In this document: one piece after another, positions 33,755 through 41,862 of the stretch
Numbering within the stretch: the stretch's first letter is position 1
How the letters are laid out: each line of letters begins with the position of its first letter
NCBI GenBank assembly: GCA_964353865.1
Contig: CAYGXJ010000040.1
Span: 40,639-104,638, forward strand
DNA from: RBG-16-64-43 sp964353865
Lineage (GTDB): Bacteria > Chloroflexota > Anaerolineae > Anaerolineales > RBG-16-64-43
DNA: 64,000 nucleotides
Reading direction: 5' to 3'
Made by a program: the position numbers and the translations under genes
Notes under the pieces: model-generated
The model's input: the letters and a program-made list of their open reading frames with translations, nothing else
What the model was told of the DNA's origin: nothing
Databases searched by the model: none

Positions 33755-34346
33755 CGTCGCCCCCTATGAGATAGATCTTGGGTGCCTCCAGCGTCGCGTG
33801 GAGAAAGTGGTTTCCCTCGCGCGCCTTGCGCCGGAACTCGGCCTTGGTCATGAGAACCGGATTGATTTCTCGCCCCAGGCTCTCCCGAAGAGGGGCGAGC
33901 AGCCCGGCCAGCGCTCTCCCGGTCAGCGCCCCAATGACCAGGATGTCGATGTCGCTCGAGGCCGTGTCGGTGCCCTCGGCAATTGAGCCAAAGATGAAGG
34001 CGACCTCGATCTCGCCAGATGCCTGCTGAAGGCTTTCTCTTAGCGCATCGCCCATTCCGACTGTCTTGAGCAGTAGGGACTTGAGTTCGGGGAAGATCGG
34101 CGCTCTGCGATTGGCTTGGTAGTACTTGCGATTGCCCTCCACAGACGACTGCAAGAGCCCGCTCGCCTCCAGGCGCGCCACCTCAACCTGAACCGCGCGT
34201 ACTGGCAGGTCGGCTTTGGTCGCAATCTCACGCAAATAGAAGCGGCGATCCGGGTTTAAGAGGAGCAGCTTGAGCACGGCTAGGCGCGCCTGCGAGGTGA
34301 AGAGTGCTTCGGCCAGCGAGCCGGAATGTATACTTTTTTTAGTCAT
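33660..34346 (-). CDS. Winged-helix/MNT nucleotidyltransferase antitoxin
   Basis: A 228-residue protein. Residues 1-90 form an ArsR-like winged helix (SQARLAVLKLLLLNPDRRFYLREIATKADLPVRAVQVEV...). Residues 110-210 form an MNT domain with FIFGSIAEGTDTASSDIDILV (the GS-x10-DxD nucleotide site). It should both repress its own promoter and neutralise or AMPylate the HEPN partner. ATG 34346 is chosen because a near-consensus promoter ends about 4-5 bases upstream; the longer frame to 34385 would begin inside the -35 box. Its C-terminal 31 codons overlap the HEPN gene, longer than is usual. Confidence 0.83.
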   Translation of the reverse strand: MTKKSIHSGSLAEALFTSQARLAVLKLLLLNPDRRFYLREIATKADLPVRAVQVEVARLEASGLLQSSVEGNRKYYQANRRAPIFPELKSLLLKTVGMGDALRESLQQASGEIEVAFIFGSIAEGTDTASSDIDILVIGALTGRALAGLLAPLRESLGREINPVLMTKAEFRRKAREGNHFLHATLEAPKIYLIGGDDELRVLAGRGTTQATQDKRQGNRRSTKARKA

Positions 34347-34365
34347 ATGTATACATAATATATAC
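34325..34365. promoter_or_regulatory. Putative MNT operator array
   Basis: Perfect 12-bp palindrome TATGTATACATA at 34346-34357, overlapping the -10 box and the start codon. The core ATGTATAC recurs at 34326-34333, and a variant ATATATAC lies at 34358-34365. The likely ligand is the winged-helix domain of the antitoxin. Confidence 0.6.
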
Positions 34366-34385
34366 GTTGCAAAGCGGGTTGTCAA
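34357..34385 (-). promoter_or_regulatory. Promoter of the MNT-HEPN pair (leaderless)
   Basis: On the minus strand: TTGACA (34385-34380), 17-base spacer, TATATT (34362-34357). It is the closest match to the sigma-70 consensus in the window. The predicted transcript start (about 34350) lies 4-5 bases before ATG 34346, so the mRNA is essentially leaderless. Confidence 0.75.
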
Positions 34386-34411
34386 GCGCAGGGTGCCGGA
34401 AGCCTTGCGCC

Positions 34412-34641
34412 CTCACCCTCTCCCGCTGGGAGAGGGAACCCCTCGGCTTCATGCCGCGTGAGGGACCTGCGTTGGTTAGACAGCCCACTCGATGTGTCAA
34501 CCCACCGCCGAGGCTATGACAGAAGTCGCCTGCACTCGCCTTGCATGTCCGCCATTACTCTCCGCCCGCAATGCCCCTCCGCCCCTCCTCCATATCCGCA
34601 CCCTCCTCGCCGGCGCATATAGTACGCGCATGCACAAGGCG
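34412..34641. repeat. Long direct repeat, copy A
   Basis: About 230 bases that align with 45962-46190: a CTCTCCCGCTGGGAGAGGGA hairpin, AACCCCTCGG, GTGAGGGAC, TATGACAGAAGTC, GCATGTCC, CCTCCGCCCCTCCTCC, and ATAGTACGCGCATGCACAAG at the end. Non-coding in both places. It bounds the catabolic cluster on its downstream side. Confidence 0.75.
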
Positions 34642-34686
34642 ACCCGCGCCGCTAGGCTGCACTTCACGCAGAAGGCGAGAGGCCGC

Positions 34687-36213
34687 CTAGGTGGCTTGAA
34701 GTATCCGCTTGGCCACCATCTGCGCCCCCACCATCACATTCATCACCCCGCCCTGGCCCTCACTCTGCGCCCCGATGAACCACAAGCCCTCGATCGGTGT
34801 CTTGTGCGCCGGCGCCTTGTTGCCGATCACCGGCGGCACGCCACCGAACGAGTGATGCTCCTGATGGGTGCGGGTGCGGAAATCATCCGGCGTCAGGATC
34901 AGGCGGGTCTTCGTGTGCGCGCGCAGCCCGGGCACGTGGCGCTCCGCCTCGGCGATCAGTTTATCGGCCAGCTCCTCGCGACGCGCGCTCCACGAACCCT
35001 CGGCCAGCGTATCGGGCGCCACGGTGTAGACGGTCACGGCGTGATGCGCGGGCGGCGCCAGCGAGGGCGAGTGCAGCGAAGGCACGTAGATCAGGAAGCC
35101 CTCCTTGCCCTCATGAAAGTCGCCGGCCCGCAGACGCTTGACCGCCCTTTCCATATCCTCGGTCTTGTAGTAGTAGCACAACGCCGCCGGCTGGTAGGGG
35201 GTCGGGTCGAAGTCGATCCCCAGATGAACCATCAGGACCGATTCCATCAGCCGGTTGCGCTCGATCTGGGCGATCAGTTTGGCGGGCAGATGCTCGCGCC
35301 CGACCAACCCAAAGAACACCTCGCGCATCCCGCCCGAGGCGAGCACGAGATCGGAGGTCTCGAGGTGATCATTTGCCAGGACCACGCCCGCTGCCCGGCC
35401 GTTCTCGACCGCGATCTTCTTCACGGTGGTCATTGTCAGAAGCCTCCCACCGTGCTGCGTGATGACACCCAGGACGGCGTCGACCATCGCCTGGCAACCG
35501 CCGATCAGGTAGGAGTACGCGGTCTGCGCGCTGCGCGTACCCGGATAGGTGGGGATGCGCTTGTCGAATGCGGTCTCGAGGTGGAGCGAAGGGACCCCTA
35601 GTGCGGGGAACTCGCTCGGCGCGGTGACGAAGTCGGCGACGATACCCAGGAAGATCGTCTTCAGCGTCGGGGACTGGAAGTAGTGATCCATGAGCTGATT
35701 GCTCGTCCAGTCGGCGACGCCCTTGACGCCCTGGAAGGCGAGCAGCATGCGTAGCTTGAGCCACAGCGCCGAGAGGCCCTCGGCGCTCTCCGCCTGACGG
35801 GTCAGACCCATCAGGCGGATCATCCGATCGTAGAAGCGGTAGTAGCGGCCTAGCGCCGCGGCCTCCGCCGGGAAGAGACGCTTCAGCCGCTCGCGCCGCC
35901 AGTAGGGCCCCTCATACTGCGCCGGTTTCCACAATGCGATACTGCCCAGCGCCAGGCCGCGATCCTCGTGCACCGCCTGGACGCGGTCGCTGACGCCGAG
36001 CTCCTCGAGAATGCGGCGGCCTTTGTCGCCTGGCGCGAAGCCTTCGACCAACAGAGGGCCGAGATCCCAGCCGAAGCCGTCGTGCCGGACGGTCGCCGTC
36101 ACGCCGCCCGGGGTAGAGAACTGCTCGAACACGGTGACCGCATGCCCGGCCTTCGCCAGGTATGCCCCGGCAGTCAACCCGGCCATGCCTGAGCCGATGA
36201 TCGTGACCTTCAT
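34687..36213 (-). CDS. FAD-dependent oxidoreductase of the phytoene-desaturase (CrtI) type
   Basis: A 508-residue flavoprotein. The N-terminal dinucleotide motif IIGSGMAGLTAGAYLAKAGH (residues 4-23) is followed by GGVTAT, WDLGPLL and a C-terminal FIGAQSEGQGGVMNVMVGAQM (FAD-binding end). No carotenoid genes are nearby. It is the last gene of an IclR-controlled sugar or cyclitol operon, which suggests a substrate oxidation rather than carotene desaturation; that is inference. Thirty-odd bases behind the transporter on the same strand. Direct-repeat copy A begins just beyond its stop. Confidence 0.82.
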   Translation of the reverse strand: MKVTIIGSGMAGLTAGAYLAKAGHAVTVFEQFSTPGGVTATVRHDGFGWDLGPLLVEGFAPGDKGRRILEELGVSDRVQAVHEDRGLALGSIALWKPAQYEGPYWRRERLKRLFPAEAAALGRYYRFYDRMIRLMGLTRQAESAEGLSALWLKLRMLLAFQGVKGVADWTSNQLMDHYFQSPTLKTIFLGIVADFVTAPSEFPALGVPSLHLETAFDKRIPTYPGTRSAQTAYSYLIGGCQAMVDAVLGVITQHGGRLLTMTTVKKIAVENGRAAGVVLANDHLETSDLVLASGGMREVFFGLVGREHLPAKLIAQIERNRLMESVLMVHLGIDFDPTPYQPAALCYYYKTEDMERAVKRLRAGDFHEGKEGFLIYVPSLHSPSLAPPAHHAVTVYTVAPDTLAEGSWSARREELADKLIAEAERHVPGLRAHTKTRLILTPDDFRTRTHQEHHSFGGVPPVIGNKAPAHKTPIEGLWFIGAQSEGQGGVMNVMVGAQMVAKRILQAT

Positions 36214-36260
36214 GGGATCCTCACATCGGGCCGATGCCCGAAACGTGCCTCTGCGACTCG

Positions 36261-37631
36261 CTAAGCTGACTTTCCGGCCAAGCCCTTGCGCGCCGCGAGC
36301 TCCTGCACCAACTCACCATGCGACTTGCGTGTGATCGGATACCAGATCAGGAACGGCAGGCTGATCAGGATGACGGCAGCCGGCACGACGGCGAAGAACA
36401 GCCGGATGCCGAACAGCGCCCGGGCGGTCTGGGCCACGTTCGGGATGTACCCGAACCAGTTCAGCGCCCAGCCACTGACCGCCACGCCCAGGGCGCTGGT
36501 GAACTTCGAGAGAAAGGCCCACAGGCCGTAATAGACGCCTTCGCGTCGTTCGCCGGTGATCTTCTCGTCATACTCCACCACGTCCGGCAGCATGCTCCAC
36601 GGGAAGACCCACTGGGCGGAGAATCCCAGCCCGGCCACCGCGGCCACCACGTAGATCAAGGGTGTGGGACCGCCGGGGAGGAAGAAGCCGGCCATGACGG
36701 CCACCGAGGCGATGAACAGCCCCAGCGCGTAGGCCGGGCCCTTGTTGATCCTGTCAGAGACCTTCTTGGCGGGAATGAGGAAGATCCCAATCACCAAGAG
36801 CATAACCAGGAGCACGAACGAGACCTGGTCGCCCATGCCCAGTTGATACGTGATGAAGTAGGGCACCAGCGCTGTGAGCACGGTGAAGCTGAAGCTGCTC
36901 AGAAACTGGGCGATCATCAGGATGACGAACGGCCGGTTCTTGAAGCACGTCAGCATGGCCTTGAGGGCTGGCAGTTTGGAGGGTTCACCCACCATCGTGG
37001 GGTCTTCCCTGACTGAGAGGGTCGTGACCAGCGTAGTGATGATGGCGATGGCTCCGAACACGGCGCCGGTGGCGCTCCACGCCTGCTGCAGGTTGAGGCC
37101 GGCCCCGTGGAAGATCCCGGCCAGCATCGTGGTCAGGGCCGCGCCCAGGATGTAGCCGACCACACTGTAGACCATGCGGATCGAGGTCAGACTCCCCCGC
37201 TCGCTATAGTCGCGCGTGAGCTCGGGCGTCATGGCGTAGTACGAGGTGGAGACCATGGTGTGGAAGGAGTCCAAGAGCCAGAAGCTCCCCAGGATAGCCA
37301 GGAATGCCGCGACGCCGGACAACCCCTTGGGGATCGAGAACATGATCCAGGCCGCGATGCCCAGAGGCACGGCGCCGATCAGCATCCAGATCCGCCGACG
37401 GCCGAACCGGGATCGCGTTCGATCGGACCAGTAGCCGAACAGCGGATCGTTGAATGCATCCCAGGTGAGCTTGCCGACCATCAGGGCCAGGCCGGCCAGG
37501 GCCGGATTGATGCCGGCCACGTCGGTGTAGTAGAAGAGCAGGAAGAACTGCATGGCGGAGGTGATCAGGGCAATGCCCAGATCGGCCAGGCCGTAACGCA
37601 CTTTGATGCCGAGCGTCAGTCGCGGGTTCAT
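36261..37631 (-). CDS. GPH-family sugar:cation symporter (MFS), copy 1
   Basis: A 456-residue, 12-TM transporter of the glycoside-pentoside-hexuronide family: GLADLGIALITSAMQFFLLFYYTDVAG at the start, DAFNDPLFGYWSDRTRSRFGRRR (loop 2-3), MTPELTRDYSERGSLTSIRM, and LIWYPITRKSHGELV at the end. It should import the substrate of the operon with a proton or sodium ion. It is clearly paralogous to the symporter at 38.9 kb, with which it flanks the oxidoreductase. A 157-base gap upstream holds no gene. Confidence 0.87.
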   Translation of the reverse strand: MNPRLTLGIKVRYGLADLGIALITSAMQFFLLFYYTDVAGINPALAGLALMVGKLTWDAFNDPLFGYWSDRTRSRFGRRRIWMLIGAVPLGIAAWIMFSIPKGLSGVAAFLAILGSFWLLDSFHTMVSTSYYAMTPELTRDYSERGSLTSIRMVYSVVGYILGAALTTMLAGIFHGAGLNLQQAWSATGAVFGAIAIITTLVTTLSVREDPTMVGEPSKLPALKAMLTCFKNRPFVILMIAQFLSSFSFTVLTALVPYFITYQLGMGDQVSFVLLVMLLVIGIFLIPAKKVSDRINKGPAYALGLFIASVAVMAGFFLPGGPTPLIYVVAAVAGLGFSAQWVFPWSMLPDVVEYDEKITGERREGVYYGLWAFLSKFTSALGVAVSGWALNWFGYIPNVAQTARALFGIRLFFAVVPAAVILISLPFLIWYPITRKSHGELVQELAARKGLAGKSA

Positions 37632-37788
37632 GGGGGCTCCTTATCGAGGAAGGGTAGAAGTGCCGGGGTCAATAATACAGGCACACGAAACGAGGTGCCG
37701 TGGATCATGCAGCCCACTCGGGCCGGAGCGTCTTGCGTCCGCGGCGGAATCCAGATGTCAATCACTTGCCCCGGGCCCTGATGCACCT

Positions 37789-38859
37789 TTAGCCCACATC
37801 AGATGTTCTGACCTCCCGCCCAGCGCGGGCTGACTCAAGCGCTGCTAGAGAGATCTGGAGAACAGCCTTGCCCGTCGGGCCGTCGAGCCGCGGCTGGCCG
37901 CCATGCTTCAGCTTCTCGATCAGGTCCACCGTGGCGGCGATGAAGCTGTCGTGCCATTCCACGCCCTGGACGGGGATGGCGGTCGTCTTGCCGTCCTTGA
38001 AGAGCATCAGCTCCGGCAAATCGACGGTCCGCGCCGTATAGCGGTTGATGAACAGGATTCCCTTGTCGCCGACGATCTCGACCCGGTCGTCATCCGCGTA
38101 GTAGGCCGAGTCGATGCGCGTCTCCGGCGTGTGCTCGATATCGAGTACGCCGTAGCAGCGTGGCGCCTGATACTGGAACATGACCACCGCCGGCGCATCG
38201 ATGTTGACCCCGGGTGCGACGGGCGTGCCGTCGATCCAGGCGCAGACCCGCGCGACGGGCCCGGCCAGGAAGTAGGCGAGCGAGAAGAGGTGGTAGCCGT
38301 GGTCGAAGACCAGCTCCCCTCCGCCGCATAGCTTCTCGTCGAACCGCCACACCCATGCGGAGAGTGGCACCTCCCAGCCGGTGGTCGACGTCCCGGTCGA
38401 GATGTGCATCCGCACGGCGCGCACTTCGCCGATCTCGCCCGCCTCGATCATCTGACGGGCGCGCACGGCCGGCGCGTAGTAGACGAAGTTCTCGTAGACT
38501 CGCAACACGACGCCCGCCGTCTGGGCGGCGGCGATCATCTGATCGGCCTCGGAGGCCGTGAGTGCCATCGGCTTCTGGACCGAGACGTGCTTCCCGGCCT
38601 GGCAAGCGGCTACCGTCATCGGGCAGTGCAGGTGGTGCGGGGTCAAGAGCTCGACAAGATCGATCTCTTTGTCGTTCAGCACCTGCTCGAAGTCGGTGTA
38701 GAACTTCTTGACCCCCCAGGCCGAAGCCTTCGCCTGAGCACGCTCGCCATCGGTATCGCACACCGCCACGATGCGGGCATCGTCACGACCACAGTAGCCA
38801 AGCTGGTGCAGGTCGCTGATGCGCCCGCATCCGACGAGGGCGGCTCGAATCGTCTCCAT
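37789..38859 (-). CDS. Gfo/Idh/MocA-family oxidoreductase
   Basis: A 356-residue NAD(P)-dependent dehydrogenase. The Rossmann motif is ALVGCGRISDLH (about residues 6-17), ELLTPHHLHCPMTVAACQAGKHVSVQKPMAL carries the family's (E)KP motif as QKP (about 96), and the active-site block is GGGELVFDHGYHL (about 170-182). Typical substrates are inositols, sugars or their keto forms. ATG 38859 has AAGGG upstream. In the operon it could oxidise or reduce a sugar or cyclitol before the TPP enzyme or transketolase steps. Confidence 0.87.
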   Translation of the reverse strand: METIRAALVGCGRISDLHQLGYCGRDDARIVAVCDTDGERAQAKASAWGVKKFYTDFEQVLNDKEIDLVELLTPHHLHCPMTVAACQAGKHVSVQKPMALTASEADQMIAAAQTAGVVLRVYENFVYYAPAVRARQMIEAGEIGEVRAVRMHISTGTSTTGWEVPLSAWVWRFDEKLCGGGELVFDHGYHLFSLAYFLAGPVARVCAWIDGTPVAPGVNIDAPAVVMFQYQAPRCYGVLDIEHTPETRIDSAYYADDDRVEIVGDKGILFINRYTARTVDLPELMLFKDGKTTAIPVQGVEWHDSFIAATVDLIEKLKHGGQPRLDGPTGKAVLQISLAALESARAGREVRTSDVG

Positions 38860-38894
38860 GGTCAACCCTTCTTCTTCTCCATTGAAAGCCGGGA

Positions 38895-40259
38895 CTACTT
38901 GGCGCCCGTCTGCGACTCACTCGCCTCGAGCTTGGCGCGCACCGCGGCGTGTGACTTGCGCGTGATCGGATAGCGGATGAGGAGCGGCAGCGAAAGGAAG
39001 ATGCATACCGCCGGGATCAGCCCGAAGAAGGCACGGATGCCGAGCAGCGCCTGCGGCGTCTGCTCCACATTGGGAACATAACCCGAGCCGGTCAGGATCC
39101 AGCCCACGGCGGCCAGCGCGAAGGCCTCCGAGACCTTGGTCGCCAGCCCCCACACGCCGTAGTACACGCCGCTGCGCTGCTGCCCGGTCTCGGCGCGATC
39201 GAAATCGGCCACGTCGGCCACCATCGACCAGGGGAAGATCCACTGCGCGGCGAGCCCGAATCCGCCCAACAGGGCAACCAGGTAGACCAGCGGGGTCTCT
39301 CGGTGCGGCAGGAAGAATGTGATGGCGAACGCCAGCGCTCCAATGGCCATGCCCAGCGCGTACGCCGGTCCCTTGTCCATCTTCTGCCCGAGCCATTTCC
39401 AGAAGGGGATTGAGGCCGTAACGCAAATCAGCATCAGGCCCATCACCAGCGCGGTTTGCTCCTTCATCAGGAGTTGGTACTCGATGTAGTAGGCCATCAG
39501 CGTCTTGACGAAGGCGAAGGCAATGTTCATCACAAGATAGGTCCCACACAGCCAGAGGAACGGCTTGTTGCGCATGGCAAGGGCGAAGGATCGGAGGGGC
39601 GAGGCCTCAGAGGGAGCCACGGCCGCGACGCCGCGCTCGCGGATGCCGGCGACGGAGATCAGCAGCACGAGCGCCGCCAGGGCGCCATAGGCGATACCGA
39701 TGAACGCGAAGCCGGTGCGCTGCAAGGCGAACAGGCCCACGATGGCGGGCGTCAGCGCCGCCCCCACCAGGTAGGCCGGGACGGCCAGCGCCATCCGGTA
39801 GGAGATCAGGGCCGAGCGCTCATCGTAGTCGTCGGTCAGTTCCGAGGTGAGCGCGTAGTAGGGGACATTGGTGATCGTCCACAGCGTGTCGAACAGCATG
39901 AAGGTCAGCGCAATCCAGATGAAGGTGGAGATCCGCTCTGCGGGAGGGACGTACCAGAGCAGGGCGATGGAGATGCCGAGCGGGATGGCGCCGAAGATCA
40001 TGAAGACCCGGCGCTTGCCGAAGCGCGACTTCGCCTTGTCGGTGAACCAGCCGGCCAAGGGATCGTTGATCGCATCCCAGATCTTGCCAATGAGCAGCGC
40101 GCTGCCGGCCAGGGCCGGCACGACCAACGCGGCGTCGGTGTAGAACTTCATCAAGAAGAACTGCACGGCCGAGTTGACCGTGGCGTTGCCCACGTCCCCC
40201 ATGCCGTAGAAGAACTTGGTGCGCGCCGGCAGCTTGCCAGATTTCGATGCATTGCCCAT
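38895..40259 (-). CDS. GPH-family sugar:cation symporter (MFS), copy 2
   Basis: A 454-residue, 12-TM symporter: FFYGMGDVGNATVNSAVQFFLMKFYTDAA at the start, DAINDPLAGWFTDKAKSRFGKRR, LTSELTDDYDERSALISYRM and LIRYPITRKSHAAV at the end. GGGGAGGAA before ATG 40259 fixes the start; the longer open frame runs back through the isomerase gene and is not coding. It shares overall layout and motifs with copy 1 but has diverged, so the two may carry different forms of the substrate or one may act as an exchanger. Confidence 0.88.
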   Translation of the reverse strand: MGNASKSGKLPARTKFFYGMGDVGNATVNSAVQFFLMKFYTDAALVVPALAGSALLIGKIWDAINDPLAGWFTDKAKSRFGKRRVFMIFGAIPLGISIALLWYVPPAERISTFIWIALTFMLFDTLWTITNVPYYALTSELTDDYDERSALISYRMALAVPAYLVGAALTPAIVGLFALQRTGFAFIGIAYGALAALVLLISVAGIRERGVAAVAPSEASPLRSFALAMRNKPFLWLCGTYLVMNIAFAFVKTLMAYYIEYQLLMKEQTALVMGLMLICVTASIPFWKWLGQKMDKGPAYALGMAIGALAFAITFFLPHRETPLVYLVALLGGFGLAAQWIFPWSMVADVADFDRAETGQQRSGVYYGVWGLATKVSEAFALAAVGWILTGSGYVPNVEQTPQALLGIRAFFGLIPAVCIFLSLPLLIRYPITRKSHAAVRAKLEASESQTGAK

Positions 40260-40279
40260 GGATTCCTCCCCTGTCCCCG

Positions 40280-40903
40280 TCAAATCGATCCGAGGAACGC
40301 GCGGACGCGTGGGTCGGCCTTCGCAGCGGAGTCCAGAACAGGACGGAAGGCCGGGAATGTGAGCGCCGGGCGAACGACCTCGCCCGGCAAGGCTTCCAGG
40401 ATCTCGATCATCGGCCGGTGAGCGGCGGTGGACACCTGCCCCAACATCTTGCGTGCCTCTCGCTGCGGCTCGGCGCGTTCGCTCGGGTAGCCCTCGCCCC
40501 GTCCGGGGCCGAGCAGGGCGTCGAATATTAAACGCAGGTTGACGTCGGATGCCCAGCCATAGCCCTGATTGAGCGCCAGCGAGATGCAGTTGCCGGCATT
40601 GATGCGCGAGAAGAGCCACGCATCCAAGGGCGTGAGCAGATGGCCGCACACCACGCCGGGATACTGCAGTACGGCATTCATGAAGCCGAGGCCGGTCCCG
40701 CAGCCGCCGACAACGAGATCGGCCGCGTTGAGGTGCACGAGCAGCGCCGCCATCAAGCCGGTGTGAATGTAGAGCAGCGCGGGGACCTCTCCGGCGGCGG
40801 TGTTGCCGAGGTTGTGGATCTCGAGCCCGCGCCCGTCCAGCGCGGCGAGGAGGTCCGCGTTCCGATGTGCGGCGCTGATCTCGTTGATCACGGCGACACG
40901 CAT
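40280..40903 (-). CDS. RpiB/LacA/LacB-family sugar-phosphate isomerase-like protein
   Basis: A 207-residue protein. VAVINEISAAHRNADLLAAL at the start and LVVGGCGTGLGFMNAVLQYPGVVCGH (about residues 65-90) correspond to the RpiB active-site loop, with Cys in GGCGTG; NAGNCISLALNQGYG follows as in the family. The C-terminus is about 60 residues longer than RpiB. Expected reaction: aldose-ketose isomerisation of a C4-C6 sugar or sugar acid. AGGTGAG upstream supports ATG 40903. Two bases behind the transketolase C-subunit, so tightly coupled. Confidence 0.8.
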   Translation of the reverse strand: MRVAVINEISAAHRNADLLAALDGRGLEIHNLGNTAAGEVPALLYIHTGLMAALLVHLNAADLVVGGCGTGLGFMNAVLQYPGVVCGHLLTPLDAWLFSRINAGNCISLALNQGYGWASDVNLRLIFDALLGPGRGEGYPSERAEPQREARKMLGQVSTAAHRPMIEILEALPGEVVRPALTFPAFRPVLDSAAKADPRVRAFLGSI

Positions 40904-40905
40904 AC

Positions 40906-41862
40906 TCACCTTCCTGACTTGCGCACAAGAACCCGCTGCGCCGCAGCTCGTATGTCGGCTTCGGAGAGCCCGCAGGCGTCCAGGAGCGACTCGGGATCGC
41001 GCCCGGTGGGGCAGAAGTGGTCGCGGATGCCGACGCGCTCCAGCGGAACTGGGTGGCCCTCGGCCAAGGTCTCGGCCACGGCGCTGCCGAGCCCGCCGAG
41101 GATGTTGTGCTCCTCGACCGTGACAAGGGCGCCGGTATCGCCTGCGGCCTGGAGGATCAGGTCGCGGTCGAACGGTTTGAGCGTGTGGATCTCGACGAGG
41201 CGCGCGTCGATCCCCTGCTGTGCGAGGGCCTCGGCTGCGCGCCGGCTGCGCCCTACCATCGCCCCGCTTGCGACCAGTGTCACGTCGGCACCGGACCGAA
41301 GGACGATGCCCTTCCCGATTTCGAGCGCAATTGTGCCGTCGTGTGCCGGCAAGGTCGCCGCCCGGCTGATCCGCAGGTAGACCGGGCCGTCGAACTCGGC
41401 GACGCGTGGCACCCAGGCAGCCGCCTCGTCCGCATCGGCCGGGACGATCACCGTGATGTTCGGCAGCGCGCGCAGGTTGGCGATGTCAGTCATCGAGTAA
41501 TGTGTGGCGCCGTCCTTGAAGTCCGAGAGGCCGGCGAATCCTGCCACCAGCTTGATGTTGGTGCGCGCGTAGCACACGCAGGTCCGCACCTGTTCAAGTG
41601 CGCGCAACGAGAGCAGGCAAGCGAAGGCGTTGGCGAAGGGGATCAGGCCGCCCAGCGCCAGCCCGACGGCGACGTCGACCATGGCCGGCTCGGCGATGCC
41701 GATGTTGAAGAAGCGCTCCGGGAAGCGCTTGGCGAAGAACGAGGAGAGCGTGGAGGCGGATGTGTCCACATCCAGGGCAACGACGTCTGGGTGCGCAGCC
41801 GCATAGTCGGCCAGCGCCCGCCCGTACGCCTCGCGCATCGACACCTCGCCCATGTCAGCCAT
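40906..41862 (-). CDS. Transketolase C-terminal subunit
   Basis: A 318-residue subunit containing the pyrimidine-binding and C-terminal domains: MREAYGRALADYAAAHPDVVALDVDTSAS, FFNIGIAEPAMVDVAVGLALGG (the Glu that activates TPP), FKDGATHYSMTDIANLRALPNITVIVPADADE, then TVEEHNILGGLGSAVAETL. It pairs with the adjacent N-terminal subunit, whose stop it overlaps. The start is uncertain: 41862, 41853 and 41838 are all possible; the conserved region begins at the last. Split transketolases of this type occur in special pathways as well as in the pentose phosphate cycle. Confidence 0.87.
   Translation of the reverse strand: MADMGEVSMREAYGRALADYAAAHPDVVALDVDTSASTLSSFFAKRFPERFFNIGIAEPAMVDVAVGLALGGLIPFANAFACLLSLRALEQVRTCVCYARTNIKLVAGFAGLSDFKDGATHYSMTDIANLRALPNITVIVPADADEAAAWVPRVAEFDGPVYLRISRAATLPAHDGTIALEIGKGIVLRSGADVTLVASGAMVGRSRRAAEALAQQGIDARLVEIHTLKPFDRDLILQAAGDTGALVTVEEHNILGGLGSAVAETLAEGHPVPLERVGIRDHFCPTGRDPESLLDACGLSEADIRAAAQRVLVRKSGR

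Noticed and set aside
34687..36213. Carotenoid biosynthesis role for the CrtI-like protein
   Set aside because: No phytoene synthase or other carotenoid gene is nearby; the operon is a sugar/cyclitol cluster.
40260..41126. Upstream extension of the second GPH symporter frame
   Set aside because: It runs through the isomerase and transketolase genes in another frame; ATG 40259 has GGAGGA and the transporter N-terminus.
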